This document shows positions 11,301 to 19,781 of a stretch of 64,000 nt of DNA, piece by piece. Made by a program: the position numbers and the translations under genes. The notes beneath the pieces were generated by a model, which did no database searches, was not told where the DNA came from, and worked only from the letters and a program-made list of their open reading frames with translations. Positions within the stretch are counted from its first letter, which is position 1, and the number at the start of each line of letters is the position of its first letter. Origin of the DNA: Angiostrongylus vasorum (Eukaryota; Nematoda; Chromadorea; Rhabditida; Metastrongylidae). The stretch is from assembly GCA_018806985.1 (NCBI GenBank), contig JADANN010000456.1:372001-436000 (forward strand), in the 5' to 3' direction.

Positions 11301-12828
11301 CATATGCCAAATATGCATCATCCACACGCCCCTCGTCGTCTCGTTGATCTTCAAGTGACTCGTGCGTGGCAAGTAAACCTTCTATTTCTTTCTGTCGCGC
11401 GTAATAGTAACTCACTGGGTTCTGTCTGCTCTACGGATTCGTTGAGCATCATACCTTTCTTCTAGGGTTTTCATGACTCTGCCATCGCGTCGCTGGTGAC
11501 ATCCCAAGGAATCGAGTCGCTAACAGATCTTGTCCATTGGTTGTTGTTTACAAGCATTACGTGTCGAGCACTTTATTTTCGATGATTTGGCGTGTAGATC
11601 GGCGTCTTTAATTTTCCATCGTTGACCTAGGTAGGAGCTTCGGATCCCCTATCTCAATTGCGTGATACGAGATAGTTTCCTTTCGACTGCACGTTCCATA
11701 ATGCTTAGTGGTCTTTCATTCTGCCCATATATTGACCAGATTCCTGACGTATAAGCTGAGGCAGAAGGAGTCGCGGAGTCGAGAAGGTGCACATGGAGTC
11801 GGGTGTTCTTTATTCTTCCCACCATATAAAAGGATAAAGCTCTCAGCGTTGATGAATCCTTGAGGTATGCATCATGCATTCCATTTCATTATGCATCGTT
11901 GGAGGTGATTGGATGCATATCTGGCCTTTACAGTGACTCGCGGTGGGCTATCGATGTATCGAGCTTGTGTTGCTATCTTCCCAGACAAGTCCGTTGCCAA
12001 TTGCCGACCCCGGAGGAATGGAAGGCTTGGTGGGCCATGAGCGCGGGGATCGATTCCACGTATGTGCTGCAGAGCGCCTCCGACCACCGCGTCATACGCG
12101 CCTTTTTCCCACCCTATATGCACACACTATATGCCAGATATGCATAAAAGCTTTTCTCGATGAAATCATATGCATGGCGCAACCATAAGAGGTGGTTCAA
12201 CAGCGTACACTTTCATCGAACTACGATATGCAGCGAGAGATTAATCACAGTTCTCAAGGATATGAAATAGTTCGGTATTTCCCTCACTAATATTAATCGC
12301 TCCCTCAGAAAGACCCAGCGACATACCCTCGGTTACCTGTTTTCTAAAAAACACTAAACGAGAAGGGCCTCATTCTAACACTGTGAGACTCCTCGCTCTA
12401 GTCAATAGAGCGGAGCCACTTCTGCAAATCTGCCAATCACCAAGGAGACTCTGCTAGTACGCTAACAGGTTATCTCAAAGATTTAAGTTATTCAGGTGAT
12501 AAAGGTGATTGTTTTTCTCAAACACGAGATTACTGGCTATTTTCAGATTTTCATTGCTCAATGCTCAAAACATGGAAAATGGATGAATTGGGCTGTTATG
12601 GTGGCGTTCACAGCGAATTCGCTTGTTAACCCACTACTGTACCTATTTTTCAGGCAAGAACATCAGATATACCAAATATTTCGAGACAATAGGAAACGTA
12701 ATGTAGGCGTTTCATTTGCTTTTGATTTGTTGAGGAGCACTCAGTTTTTATTTAAGGGAAAAAAATACGCCGGACAAACACTAAATTTCCTACTTTTGAA
12801 ATTTTCCCATATCTCGTGGGTCATATAA
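2207..12828 (+). CDS. Nematode serpentine (7TM) receptor gene, six exons
   Basis: Exons at 2207-2374, 6531-6625, 7951-8107, 10092-10281, 10850-10974 and 12547-12828 have GT donors and AG acceptors, and their phases join without a stop into about 338 residues, the usual size of a nematode chemoreceptor. Rough layout: TM1 residues 8-30, TM2 40-65, a loop cysteine at 67, TM3 82-100 followed by SRW in place of DRY, TM4 118-138, a long extracellular loop, TM5 170-193, TM6 228-250, and TM7 with NPLLY at 273-277, matching NPxxY. It is probably a plasma-membrane G-protein-coupled receptor for an external cue; the ligand is unknown. Subfamily (srx, srv, srt or srw type) cannot be settled by eye. An in-frame ATG at 2135 would add 24 residues. 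The introns hold many transposon copies, yet the reading frame is intact. Confidence 0.83.
2760..2975 (-). repeat. SINE A copy in receptor intron 1
   Basis: It is one of about a dozen related copies. On the minus strand the copy reads TGGTGTGGTGGTGAACG, then the AGCGCGTTCGTTC block, a GGAGTTTTGCAAATATC segment and an AT-rich tail. The first two blocks resemble Pol III box A and box B spacing, which suggests a tRNA-derived short interspersed element. Confidence 0.7.
2976..4070. other. Intron 1 filler, nothing recognised
   Basis: AT-rich intronic sequence. The short open frames here are hydrophobic or low complexity and lack splice context. Confidence 0.4.
4073..4140 (-). repeat. SINE B fragment
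   Basis: The stretch around TTTGGCCTATACAGTGATT matches the internal part of SINE B copies at 11.9, 60.7 and 61.3 kb in reverse orientation. It directly abuts the PLE copy downstream. Confidence 0.5.
4145..5155 (+). mobile_element. Penelope-like element, 5'-truncated and decayed
   Basis: From 4145 the sequence parallels the 3' half of PLE3 (minus strand near 25.1 kb): the reverse-transcriptase C-terminal linker, then a GIY-YIG endonuclease remnant at 4376-4740 with GDCMSSGT, YGDEYISETGR and the KTLEAF block. The frame is broken by stops. A degenerate hammerhead-like motif follows at 5022-5063, and a PLE ORF-start tag (ATGCCGAGGTTAA) lies near 5132. Inactive copy inside receptor intron 1. Confidence 0.72.
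5022..5063 (+). ncRNA. Degenerate hammerhead-like motif
   Basis: The order is CAGGCT, TTGAGGA (consensus CTGANGA, first C lost), an imperfect stem II, GAAA, CATC and AGCT. The mutated first core base and CATC instead of CGTC suggest it is dead. It is placed downstream of the GIY-YIG remnant as in the better copies. Confidence 0.4.
5160..5740. other. Intron 1 filler with pyrimidine tract
   Basis: No gene seen. A C/T-rich run lies at about 5417-5466 and contains (CT)n. Confidence 0.45.
5745..5975 (-). repeat. Diverged SINE A-like copy
   Basis: It contains the reverse complement of the GGGTAATCACGGGTTCGAA block and a TTTCAGCATCATTG tail typical of SINE A, but is strongly diverged. It faces the copy at 6055. 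Confidence 0.45.
6055..6215 (+). repeat. SINE A-like copy with clear tRNA-like head
   Basis: GATGCAGTGGGTAAAATG resembles a box A region and GGGGTTCGAATCTG is nearly a perfect box B. The acceptor-stem halves do not pair, so it is not a functional tRNA. The ATCTCAGCATCA tail links it to SINE A. This copy best supports a tRNA origin for the family. Confidence 0.6.
6531..6625 (+). CDS. Receptor exon 2 (extracellular loop 1, start of TM3)
   Basis: It follows a perfect GCATTTTCAG acceptor and is 95 nt long, phase 0 in and phase 2 out, with donor GTATGG. It encodes a FAIWPGITILC stretch holding the loop cysteine. The frame completes a tryptophan codon shared with exon 3, and this phase match is the main evidence. 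It lies 4.2 kb from exon 1 because intron 1 is full of repeats. Confidence 0.78.
6715..7160 (+). repeat. Repeat D copy in receptor intron 2
   Basis: It shares an ordered set of blocks with 34485-34865 and, in part, with 13335-13560: GTGGTTCCCTGGAATCCCGA, then a GACGGTGGTGGATC-like block, CTTCCTG.TGGAAA and GCATCGCAGCCCGA. No coding capacity or terminal repeat was recognised. Class unknown. Confidence 0.6.
7190..7940. other. Intron 2 filler
   Basis: AT-rich, no repeat or gene recognised. Confidence 0.4.
7951..8107 (+). CDS. Receptor exon 3 (TM3, intracellular loop 2, TM4)
   Basis: It follows a CTTTACAG acceptor and is 157 nt, phase 2 in and phase 0 out. It encodes the end of TM3, an SRWAAIQWPNWF loop at the DRY-equivalent position (with the W-P pattern common in nematode receptors), and a tryptophan-containing TM4. 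The donor is GTCGGT, slightly weak. Confidence 0.78.
8270..8400 (+). repeat. tRNA-like SINE head in receptor intron 3
   Basis: CAGTGCAGTGGTTACAGGTG (box A-like) is followed by GAGTTCGACCTC (box B-like). It is similar to the head of SINE B at 58.86 kb, but the body is not clearly conserved. Confidence 0.45.
9010..9850 (+). pseudogene. Mariner transposase remnant
   Basis: Broken plus-strand frames read like a mariner transposase in order: an HTH-side segment, LKRLDKWMPH (typically followed by ELN, here a stop), a middle part, then an intact 3' ORF at 9531-9851. The 3' ORF holds the DNMQAH catalytic block, the PYSADLSPTE block with the third catalytic Asp changed to Glu, and FFKLLDDILREKYF. Several stops and frameshifts precede it. 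I could not find terminal inverted repeats. Mariners are known from hookworms; no claim of identity is made. Confidence 0.75.
10092..10281 (+). CDS. Receptor exon 4 (extracellular loop 2 and TM5)
   Basis: The acceptor is CAATTCTAG; the exon is 190 nt, phase 0 in and phase 1 out, donor GTGAGT. It encodes a long aromatic loop (WFVPLYFNPQRYG) and a hydrophobic TM5 ending in a basic LLRRRADR cytoplasmic stretch. Confidence 0.78.
10435..10645 (-). repeat. SINE A copy in receptor intron 4
   Basis: It carries the tail TTACTGCCTACTACAATTTT, then GAACGAACGCG and CACCACCACACCATG in the order expected for a reverse-oriented SINE A. Confidence 0.68.
10850..10974 (+). CDS. Receptor exon 5 (intracellular loop 3 and TM6)
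   Basis: The acceptor is CACTTCCAG and the donor GTACGA; 125 nt, phase 1 in and phase 0 out. It encodes a basic third intracellular loop followed by TM6 (RLLIPCIINTILFIVGQ). Confidence 0.78.
11182..11216 (+). ncRNA. Very degenerate hammerhead/PLE remnant
   Basis: GGTT, CTGAAGA, an unpaired stem II region, GGAA, CGTT and GACTAC follow hammerhead order but stem II is lost. Probably a fossil PLE terminal repeat in receptor intron 5. Confidence 0.25.
11325..11820 (-). mobile_element. RTE-type retrotransposon 3' fragment
   Basis: It aligns by eye with the C-terminal coding part of RTE1 and RTE2: GCGTGGCAAG...CTCACTGGGTTCTG, then the segment for the ERAVERKLSR block (minus ORF 11649-11879). It is 5'-truncated, has stops, and is bounded by a SINE B copy at 11822. 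Confidence 0.7.
11822..12103 (-). repeat. SINE B, near-complete copy
   Basis: Reverse-oriented tRNA-headed SINE. The head reads GACGCGGTGGTCGGAGGCG (box A-like) and GGAATCGATCCCC (box B-like). The body contains the GATATGCATCCAATCACCTC block and the 3' end GATTCATCAACGCTGAGAGC. It lies in receptor intron 5. Confidence 0.75.
12120..12215 (+). repeat. SINE B tail fragment
   Basis: CCAGATATGCAT and GAAATCATATGCATGGCGCA match the SINE B 3' half in forward orientation, facing the preceding copy. Confidence 0.45.
12547..12828 (+). CDS. Receptor exon 6 (TM7 and C-terminal tail)
   Basis: The acceptor is TATTTTCAG, phase 0, ending at TAA 12826-12828. It encodes the last extracellular loop, TM7 with the NPLLY motif and a basic cytoplasmic tail. 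The final hydrophobic 30 residues are unusual for a tail. A donor before them (for example near 12700) and one more exon remain possible. Confidence 0.72.
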   Translation: MFIAQCSKHGKWMNWAVMVAFTANSLVNPLLYLFFRQEHQIYQIFRDNRKRNVGVSFAFDLLRSTQFLFKGKKYAGQTLNFLLLKFSHISWVI

Positions 12829-12934
12829 CTATTGATTCACCGAGACAGTTTTCCCACTCAAAAATCTATGGCATTTCCAGGCTTTTGGTTTTCTCAATGA
12901 CTTCTGAGTTGTCGAGAAAGTGATGTTTACTACA

Positions 12935-13300
12935 GTGGATTGCTTCTTTTTTTTGGATTTTTTATTCGACCCCACTTCGCGTATGCTATGCGTCCCAGCA
13001 CTTTTTTCATTTGTCTTATTGTCTCGCTTCTGTCATTCACCAAAGTTTCCGGATTTGCGTTTGAATTCGGTTGCCATTTGTAGACTTTGCCTTCCTCACC
13101 AATAACGTTGAATTGTGGTCGAATTGCTTCGCCATAGAATCCTGGCATTGCTCTACCAAACCATTCCCAAGCGTCCATCACAAAAGCAATCACGTGTCTT
13201 TGGATTTGAAGAAGATCCTTCCCAGAAAAATCTAATACCAATCTGTCGAGCGTAGAGAGATAGGAAGCTTCGTTGGCACAGTATGGGGTCAAACTTGAGA
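12935..13300 (-). repeat. Diverged SINE C copy with a long open frame
   Basis: The minus strand shares ATTGGTATTAGATTTTTCTG and a GTGCTGGGACGCATAGC-like 3' block with SINE C copies. A 130-codon open frame (12930-13322) runs through it; I read it as chance, because the same blocks are non-coding in other copies. Confidence 0.5.
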
Positions 13301-13334
13301 ATGTGTGTGTATGGAGCAGCAATCAACTTACATA

Positions 13335-13560
13335 CTTGTGGATCAGAGGAAAATTTGCCACCATTCGACTAGTTTGGTACTAGGACGGTGGTGGATCCTG
13401 CTAATGGTTTATTCTTAGGCGGGCTTCCTAATAGAAATGCCGGACTTTCTCAGCTTGGAAGGACCCCTGAGGGAATGATTCCCTCCGCTGTAAAATGCAA
13501 TCCGACTTCCAGGTACAACTCCTGGCCAAGATGAGCGCAACTAAAGCGTCTTTAAATGTA
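13335..13560 (+). repeat. Repeat D fragment
   Basis: It shares the GACGGTGGTGGATCCTG, TTCTTAGGCGGGCTTCCT and AATGCCGGACTTTCTCAGC blocks with the copies at 6.7 and 34.5 kb; the 5' part is missing. Confidence 0.55.
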
Positions 13561-13734
13561 CATCACAAGGACAATCATTTGTCTTTGTAGATTTGAGGAG
13601 AATTCTCTCCACAAAAATCTGATACCAATCTGTCGAGCTTGGAAGGATAGGATCCCTTGGTGCCACGGTGCGGGTCACATCTAGGACCGTGCGTTTATTG
13701 AGCCGCATTGCTAACCATTGCTGGTTATGGATGC

Positions 13735-14012
13735 CTATTAGATATGAGTTTTTTCTATTATATCAATATTACAATGGTGCTGAGATATTTGCAAAACTCA
13801 GGATCGCAGGTGTCACTGGTGGGAAACGAACGCGCTATTGTCCTTTCCGGGGAGTAACGCGTTCACCACCACACCATGTGGGTCCTTCGTTTCGTCCATC
13901 TCTCAGCTAGTTCTGTCGATCAGCGCCACCAGCAATCACCCGTTAACGGGATTGATCTGGGGAGCCCAAATCGTCAACGAACCCAGTTAAGCTGAGGCTG
14001 TAGTCGAAAGTT
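13735..14012 (-). repeat. SINE A copy, first of a cluster of three
   Basis: Full-length-looking reverse copy: tail, GGATCGCAGGTGTC, GAACGAACGCG, CACCACCACACCATG, then CAATCACCCGTTAACGGG and AACCCAGTTAAGCTGAGGC at its 5' end. Confidence 0.75.
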
Positions 14013-14034
14013 AACATCATATCAATTTTAACCT

Positions 14035-14330
14035 TTTTTATTTTATTGCCTACTCTTTTTAATGGCAGGGTATATTGCGAAATATAACCTCAACGAAGCT
14101 GAGATATTTGAAAAATTCTGGACCGCAGGTGCCTCTGGTGGGGAACGAACGCGCTATTGTCCTTTCCGGAGAGTAACGCGTTCACCACCACACCATGCAG
14201 GGTCCTTCGTTTCGCCTATCTCTCAGCTAGTTTTATCGACCTTTTGCCATCAGCAATCACCCGTCAACGGGATTGATCTGGCGACCCCAAATCGACCTTG
14301 AACCCAGTTAAGCTGAGGCTTTTGAAAAGG
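14035..14330 (-). repeat. SINE A copy, second of the cluster
   Basis: It has the same block order and orientation as the previous copy and the 3' tail motif AACCTTTTTTATTTTATTGCC. It is separated from the next copy by a short spacer. Confidence 0.78.
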
Positions 14331-14344
14331 TTAAAATTCTGACT

Positions 14345-14600
14345 ATAACTATAGCCTCAGCTTAACTGGGTTCAATGTCGATTTGGGCTCCCCAGATCAA
14401 TCCCGTTGACGGGTGATTGCTGATGGCAAAAGATCGATAGAACTAGCTGAGAGACAGGCGAAACGAAGGACCCGCATGGTGTGGTGGTGAACGCGTTACT
14501 CCCGGAAAGGACAATAGCGCGTTCTTTCCCCACCAGTAACACCTGCGATCCGGAGTTTTGCAAATGTCTCAGCTTCGTTGAAATCATATCAATATTATTC
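14345..14600 (+). repeat. SINE A copy, inverted against its neighbour
   Basis: It starts AGCCTCAGCTTAACTGGG and reads forward through GTGGTGAACGCG to the GTTTTGCAAATGTCTCAGC tail. With the copy at 14035-14330 it forms an inverted repeat of about 250 bp per arm around a spacer of about 15 bp. Confidence 0.78.
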
Positions 14601-15745
14601 AAACGTTTTGATATACCTTTTAGGCAATTTCAGCGTGAACTTTCGTTACTGTACCGGTTTTTTTTTCAGTAGCGTGATCCGAAATGGTGTCATGACTGTG
14701 TTTTGTGACAAATTAACACTGTCGGTGATCTATGATTTCGAACTGCCGTCGTCGAGTACCGACAAAAAAATGTCGTTGGTGTGAATGATTCTGAAGTCAC
14801 AGTGAGTCCACAAATCAATAAGATCGATACGACACATTGACCCCTAACGGACCTCCCCAGTCAGTCAACCGATCAATCGATTGATCTTTGCGCCCAGATC
14901 ATCAACCTCACCGCAACGGAATGAGTTTTCCTTCTCATCGCCCTTTAATATATTTCGATTTAATCCGATTAAACGCTTTAGTTCTCATCTCCCTCTGATT
15001 ATTACTTAATTTATTTGTTATTTTTCGTCATTATTTTGTTACTTTATTCGTGGTCCAGACTGCATAAGTACACTATTTATTTTTTGAAAACATCCATTTT
15101 CTTTCAAATTGTCTCCATTTCTTACTAATGTTGTTCTTTGGTTGGGTTTATTCATAATGCACTAATTTCCCGAGCCATTCTTGGTCCTGACTGGAACAGC
15201 TGAAACATCCTTTACCGTTCGTAAATACTTCCTGTTTGTATGTCAATTGATTGGAGCTATTTATGGAACTGTTTAAAGACAGAAAATCTCCATTATTTAT
15301 AGCATCTACCTGGACTTTGATTCCCAGCAATATTTCCTTCTTTCTTTTCCTTATTTTTCTTCCTTTTTATTTTTCCTTTTCTTAATCAAGTTTTCTGTCA
15401 ATGTTGAGGATCTTCCTAACTAGGATAACGCACTGTCGACTCTCCAGGTTAAATGTTTCCTGACTTTGAGAGCCTCTGTGTGTTATTTCTTTACTCTTGT
15501 TGTTTGTTCATCACTCTCATTGTTTTCTTCCTTCGTTTTCATATTTTTGGTCGAATGACGTCGATTGTTGCCACCTTCAGCATAATTCGAATTGTAAATA
15601 ACTTCTATAATCATTATTTATTTAGCACGAAGCTCAGCGGGTAGTAGATCACTAGGTGACAAGCAGTGATGTGCAGCACGAGTCTCATTGGAATAAATTT
15701 TTGTGTTCAGATTTTGTATTGAAGACTGATTACAAATGCTATCAG
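14601..15745. other. Non-genic AT-rich DNA
   Basis: No gene or family repeat recognised. T-rich tracts lie near 15330-15390. Confidence 0.4.
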
Positions 15746-15751
15746 GATTGG

Positions 15752-16017
15752 AGGGAGCGTGAAGCGCAGTGTTCGGAGGCGCCCTGCAGTGCACATGGGA
15801 TCTATCCCCGCGCCCCAGGCTTACTAAGCCTTCCATAGTCGGCAAATTGGTACCAGACTTGCTTAGGAGGATAGCAGCACAGGTTCGATACATCGGTAGG
15901 TCACCACGAGTCATTATAAAGGTCACATATGCATTCAATGACCAACGATGCTTAATGAAATCGAATGCATAGCGCATCCCTTGAGGATTGATCAACGCCG
16001 AGAACTTTATCCTTTAT
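15752..16017 (+). repeat. SINE B copy
   Basis: Head GAAGCGCAGTGTTCGGAGGC and ATGGGATCTATCCCCGC; body GGCAAATTGGTACCAGACTT and GATACATCGGTAGG; 3' end GGATTGATCAACGCCGAGAA. Confidence 0.78.
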
Positions 16018-16299
16018 TATCATGGTCGTTGAACGTGAACTTATCCGTGTATATGTAAAAACACATACCTGAATACTTGCATGGACCACCTTGACTGCTA
16101 CCCTTGTAAGGCACAATTTCCATTTGGCTAGTATTTTCTAACTGCTCTAGTTTCTCCTTTCCTCCGTAACCACGTGATAATTTTACCAGTATTGTCATCG
16201 CAAGCAGTGTGAAAGAGAGAGAGACTTTTGCCAACAAACGACTAGTTTCCTTCTTAGATGTTGGAAATTGCCGGAGTCCGCCTACTCTTGGCTGCTATT

Positions 16300-16560
16300 T
16301 TTTTGTCTTATTTATTTCACAGGACACGATATTAGTTTCTGTGCTGAGCATGGCACTAGAATACGATTGGTCTCTTCGCATTCATTGTCTACAAGTGTCT
16401 TCGGATTTTATGTGTGTTTGGGTGCTGCTTGAGGATTCTGATGTCCTTTCTCAATGTCTCGGAATCCCGACAGATTACGAAGTAGACACGTCCTGGAATA
16501 TGCAATATCTGTGCCAGGATATCCCCAATTTTTCACCACAGGCACTAGCTAGCGTTTTTG
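16300..16560 (-). repeat. Diverged SINE C-like copy
   Basis: The TTATTTATTTCACAGGA start and GGTGCTGCTTGAGGATT block resemble the reverse SINE C copies at 33.2 and 58.5 kb. A 118-codon plus-strand open frame across it is probably chance. Confidence 0.4.
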
Positions 16561-17129
16561 GATGAGAGAGAGTGATCGATCGTCTTTTATAACATTTCCC
16601 CAATTTTCCGACGTCGCACAGATGCTTGTCTTCGTTGCCACGGAAATTGGTCGAACCACGACCTTAGGCGTAGCCAAAAGCATTGCTACCATTACGCAAT
16701 CAATGGGTTCGAGTACTCTTAACTGTTACTTCAAATCGAATACCAGTGTTCTTTACGACATTAGAAATCAAGCTGACTGATGAATCTCCTTCTTCAGCGC
16801 ATAGGGCAGTAGCGATTCTGTAACTGGTTCACCGACCGACCGATAGAACGCAATTTAACAGGCACATCTCATAAAGATTATCATCTTTTTTTACTTCAAT
16901 TCCTCTAATTATCTAGTAGCCCGGGTGTACACCAATTGAGCTTCACTTCTTTGAAGGAATAAAAAGATTATGATGTGGCCGGTTTAATGTCATATATTTA
17001 TTATTTCCAGCAGAATATAACTAGGTAAGGGCAAATTGCTTATGGCTTTGATTTAATTGGAGAAGTAAAAGTAAAATAGAGATTGCAATGGTGCCTTCAC
17101 GAAATCACTGCAAAACAAAGTCATTTAAC

Positions 17130-17515
17130 TATCTAATCACGCAGGCGGCGGATAGCACCGTGGTAGTGATGTCCGTCATTACGAGCATAGTGCTAGTTCG
17201 ATTCCACCTCGGGACAACCAAGCCCCTCATCCCTCCGAGGTCAGGAAATTGGTACTGGACTTGTCTGGGAAGAAATCACTCTCTGCAATCCAATTGGGAA
17301 CCTTCCAGATCGACCATCTCAGGACTCCAGGGAGAATTGCTCGACCATCAATCTACGACATTCAAGATGAGATGAAAATGCTCAAGCAGCAGCCGAAGCC
17401 ACACGTAAAACTTGGAACACCTTCGTGGACGTTGGATGCGAGAAGACCAATTGGATGTGAGAAGTGCTGGGATCCGCACAGTATAGATGAAGACGGGTCA
17501 AATTAAACAGAATAA
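17130..17515 (+). repeat. SINE C, best forward copy
   Basis: tRNA-like head: GCACCGTGGTAGTGATGTCC (box A-like) and TAGTTCGATTCCAC (box B-like). Body blocks: AAATTGGTACTGGACTTGTC, CAATCCAATTGGGAAC and GATCCGCACAGTATAGATG. It ends GACGGGTCAAATTAAACAGA with an A-rich tail. It differs from SINE A and B in body sequence, so it is a third family. Confidence 0.75.
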
Positions 17516-17848
17516 AAAAAAATCTTGCATACGCGCTTGTGTAGAAATGTCCCTATATTTATTCTGATAGTAGCTTAGAGCAAAATGATAACGTGTTAGA
17601 TCACCATTATCGTTATTTCATTTATAATGATCGACCGCTAAGGTTTTGAAGGTAAAGAGGTTCTCAAAGTGGATTAATTTAGCGGAGTTTCAAAGTAAGT
17701 GATAGGTAACTATCCGTCCATTGCTTCATCATAAAGGTTGGGTTAATTTTTTACGTGTCTTTTCTACGATACGGTGAGTTGCTGTTAAGTGAAGTTCTTT
17801 TCAATATTGGGTTTGTAAAGGTATTTAAACCCACTCTTTCTTCTTTAG

Positions 17849-18011
17849 CTATCGAAATGGACATATTACTATTGTATATACTCTACATATTTTTCATTGT
17901 TAACTATTTGTCTAAATGTTCAAAGAAAAAAAAATCGGAGAAGACTGAAAAAAACGGGAAGACAACGTCGTAAAAAGGACGTAGATGAGCAGAAATTAAA
18001 AAGAACAACCG
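17849..18011 (+). CDS. Possible exon for a small membrane protein
   Basis: It is preceded by a good acceptor (TTTCTTCTTTAG) and followed by a perfect donor (GTAAGT). ATG at 17857 opens a frame with one strongly hydrophobic helix (LLLYILYIFFIVNYL) and a lysine-rich tail, stopping at 17973. Just after the helix a run of eight or nine A residues could hide a frameshift: in the next frame a very basic tail stays open to the donor. Not recognised. Confidence 0.3.
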
Positions 18012-18294
18012 GTAAGTACTGTGCTAAGCAGTTGGCTGAGCTGAGTGAGAATCGTGTCTAAACTTCAGAGCCATCAAAAAAATAATGTAGTAAAAGGTGA
18101 AAGCCAGAGAATTATTTTCTTGGTCTCAAAGCTTTTGCACTGACTAAAGGAAAAGAAACTGCTTTTTCCTCCCTACCCTTTAGAAGTTACTCAAGCCTTA
18201 TGCTGTTGCGATATATCGGATCCTATTGATTTCAAAGTTCTGGGTATACGTGTTTTAACTCGTTAAACTTCTTGACACTGTATGTTTTTCACAG

Positions 18295-18378
18295 CATTTT
18301 TCCCAATATGGTTAATGAACAACACACCGCCATGTCTACTGCTCATGAGGTTGACGATTCGCATGAAGATCCGTTTAA
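18295..18378 (+). CDS. Possible second exon
   Basis: Acceptor TTTTTCACAG and donor AAGTAAGT bound an 84-nt block, open in two frames. One frame reads as a hydrophilic start, MVNEQHTAMSTAHEVDD. It may belong with the exon at 17849. The gene, if real, continues into or was broken by the transposon nest downstream. Confidence 0.28.
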
Positions 18379-18549
18379 GTAAGTTTTTCTGGTAGCAGTA
18401 AGGTATTGATCAATTTGAACAATGTATTAAAGCACTAAAACTACAAATGGCCTAAATTGCAGTGTTTTTTGGTCTTTCGAATATGCAAGCATAAAATGGA
18501 TAGAAAACGAAACAGCTCTTTCACATGTTTACTTCGATACCTGCTACTT

Positions 18550-18845
18550 CTACTACCTGTAGATCAGTTGCCCAGTGACTAGAGTGAAGGGCAGTAAATC
18601 TTCCACTCTTCCCTGTTGCGTGCAAGAGTAGCCCAGTGGGTTCTACCTGCTTTAGGAACTAGTTGATCATCACCGGTCGGTGGTCTTATTGCTGTGCGTT
18701 TGACATGACGAGGTATCCACTCACTAACTACTCTTGTCCATCGGCTATCGTTGGGGCGCATTACTTGTCATGCCTTCCTTATTTTCGACGTTTTGAAGTA
18801 CAGAACGGCATCACTGAATTTGATCATTAATGTAGAGTGGGCTAT
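18550..18845 (-). mobile_element. RTE 3' fragment
   Basis: Minus strand encodes the RTE C-terminal blocks DSRWTRVVSEWIPRHVKR and GRTHWATLAR (ORF 18579-18761). It abuts the 3' end of PLE2. Confidence 0.7.
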
Positions 18846-18861
18846 CATAGTTTCCAAATCG

Positions 18862-19020
18862 ACTTTCTATTAACCTCGGCATTGGATTATAAATTCGTCG
18901 TTTTTTCTCTCAGCAATCGCGAGGTTGTTAAACAGCATACCTTTACTTCCATACAATAACACACATACTACACAATCGTAGCTGACGTTTCGGCAGAATT
19001 CCCTTCTTCAGAGCCTGGAA
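18862..19020 (-). repeat. PLE2 3' terminal repeat (pLTR)
   Basis: About 160 bp nearly identical to 21873-22036: CGACTTTCTATTAACCTC, CAGCAATCGCGAGGTT, AACAGCATAC and the hammerhead block. Remarkably, the repeat includes the first codons of the ORF. Confidence 0.78.
18979..19017 (-). ncRNA. Hammerhead ribozyme-like motif, PLE2 3' pLTR
   Basis: On the minus strand: CAGGCT (stem I), CTGAAGA (core), stem II region AGGGAATTCTGCC, GAAA (core), CGTC (ACGT palindrome spanning stem III, cleavage after C), AGCT (stem I return). All core bases are present; stem II is imperfect. Confidence 0.6.
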
Positions 19021-19188
19021 GCGTACACTAATACCCGACTTACTAGGTCAAACACTTCAACAGCACAAGTAAAAGATGAAAATCTGCACGATAATTACAA
19101 GATCTACGGCTTCTCGAAAAAACCCACCGCTTTTTTTCACCTGTCTTCCACCAAAGTCGCATATGGTTGACGAGTGCACCACACCATA

Positions 19189-19605
19189 TCAACGATCGAT
19201 AAGAAGGTAAAGGGCGAGACCACGTATGATCCCGGGGCATTTCTCCCTGTTGTTCATTGTAGGGTTTTTGGCATTTATCCAGAAAGCGTCGAGGAGTTTG
19301 CGCGTTGGTGTTTTAGGATCATGTGCGAGGATAGCGACTTTTATATCAAAATCGTCTCCGCTATGCTTTTGCATCCTATGCCTGTCTAGTGGCGTGCCTT
19401 GTTTTGATTTTCGTTTGCCATCTAGGTGTTCTTTTATGCTGATATATAAAGGTCTGCCCGTTTCGCCAATATATTCATCTCCGCAATCATTACAAGAGAT
19501 CAGATATATCGTGCCTGAACTCATGCAATCACCGTCCTTGCCAAAATGGCAAATTACGCAGTTTTCTGTTTCACATAGACGGTCATACAGGCGGTTACGA
19601 ACCAA
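19189..19605 (-). CDS. PLE2 GIY-YIG endonuclease domain (open)
   Basis: An open frame of 138 codons. It carries a Cys-based motif (NCVICHFGKDGDCMSSGT), the GIY-equivalent TIYLISC, YIG in GDEYIGETGRPLY, a KEHL helix, and the downstream KTPTRKLLDAFWI block. In PLEs this nicking domain acts with the RT in target-primed insertion. It is one part of the broken PLE2 polyprotein; upstream RT parts are in other frames. Confidence 0.8.
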   Translation of the reverse strand: MVRNRLYDRLCETENCVICHFGKDGDCMSSGTIYLISCNDCGDEYIGETGRPLYISIKEHLDGKRKSKQGTPLDRHRMQKHSGDDFDIKVAILAHDPKTPTRKLLDAFWINAKNPTMNNREKCPGIIRGLALYLLIDR

Positions 19606-19781
19606 TTGACGAAGAGGAGTATCGGGTGGTAATTCTACTATCGCAACCGATTCCTCTAGACCTGCCCTTTCTCAAGCATCGTTTCATAGCTATACTTACC
19701 TCATCGTTAATAAAGGGCAGCATAAACGGGGTTTTCTTTTGGCCAAGTGTTTGGTTTTTGGGGCATTGCTCTCCTTCTAAA

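Noticed and set aside
12930..13322. 130-codon minus-strand ORF as a host gene
   Set aside because: It lies over a diverged SINE C copy; other copies are not open.
15618..15995. 125-codon minus-strand ORF
   Set aside because: Antisense of a SINE B copy (15752-16017).
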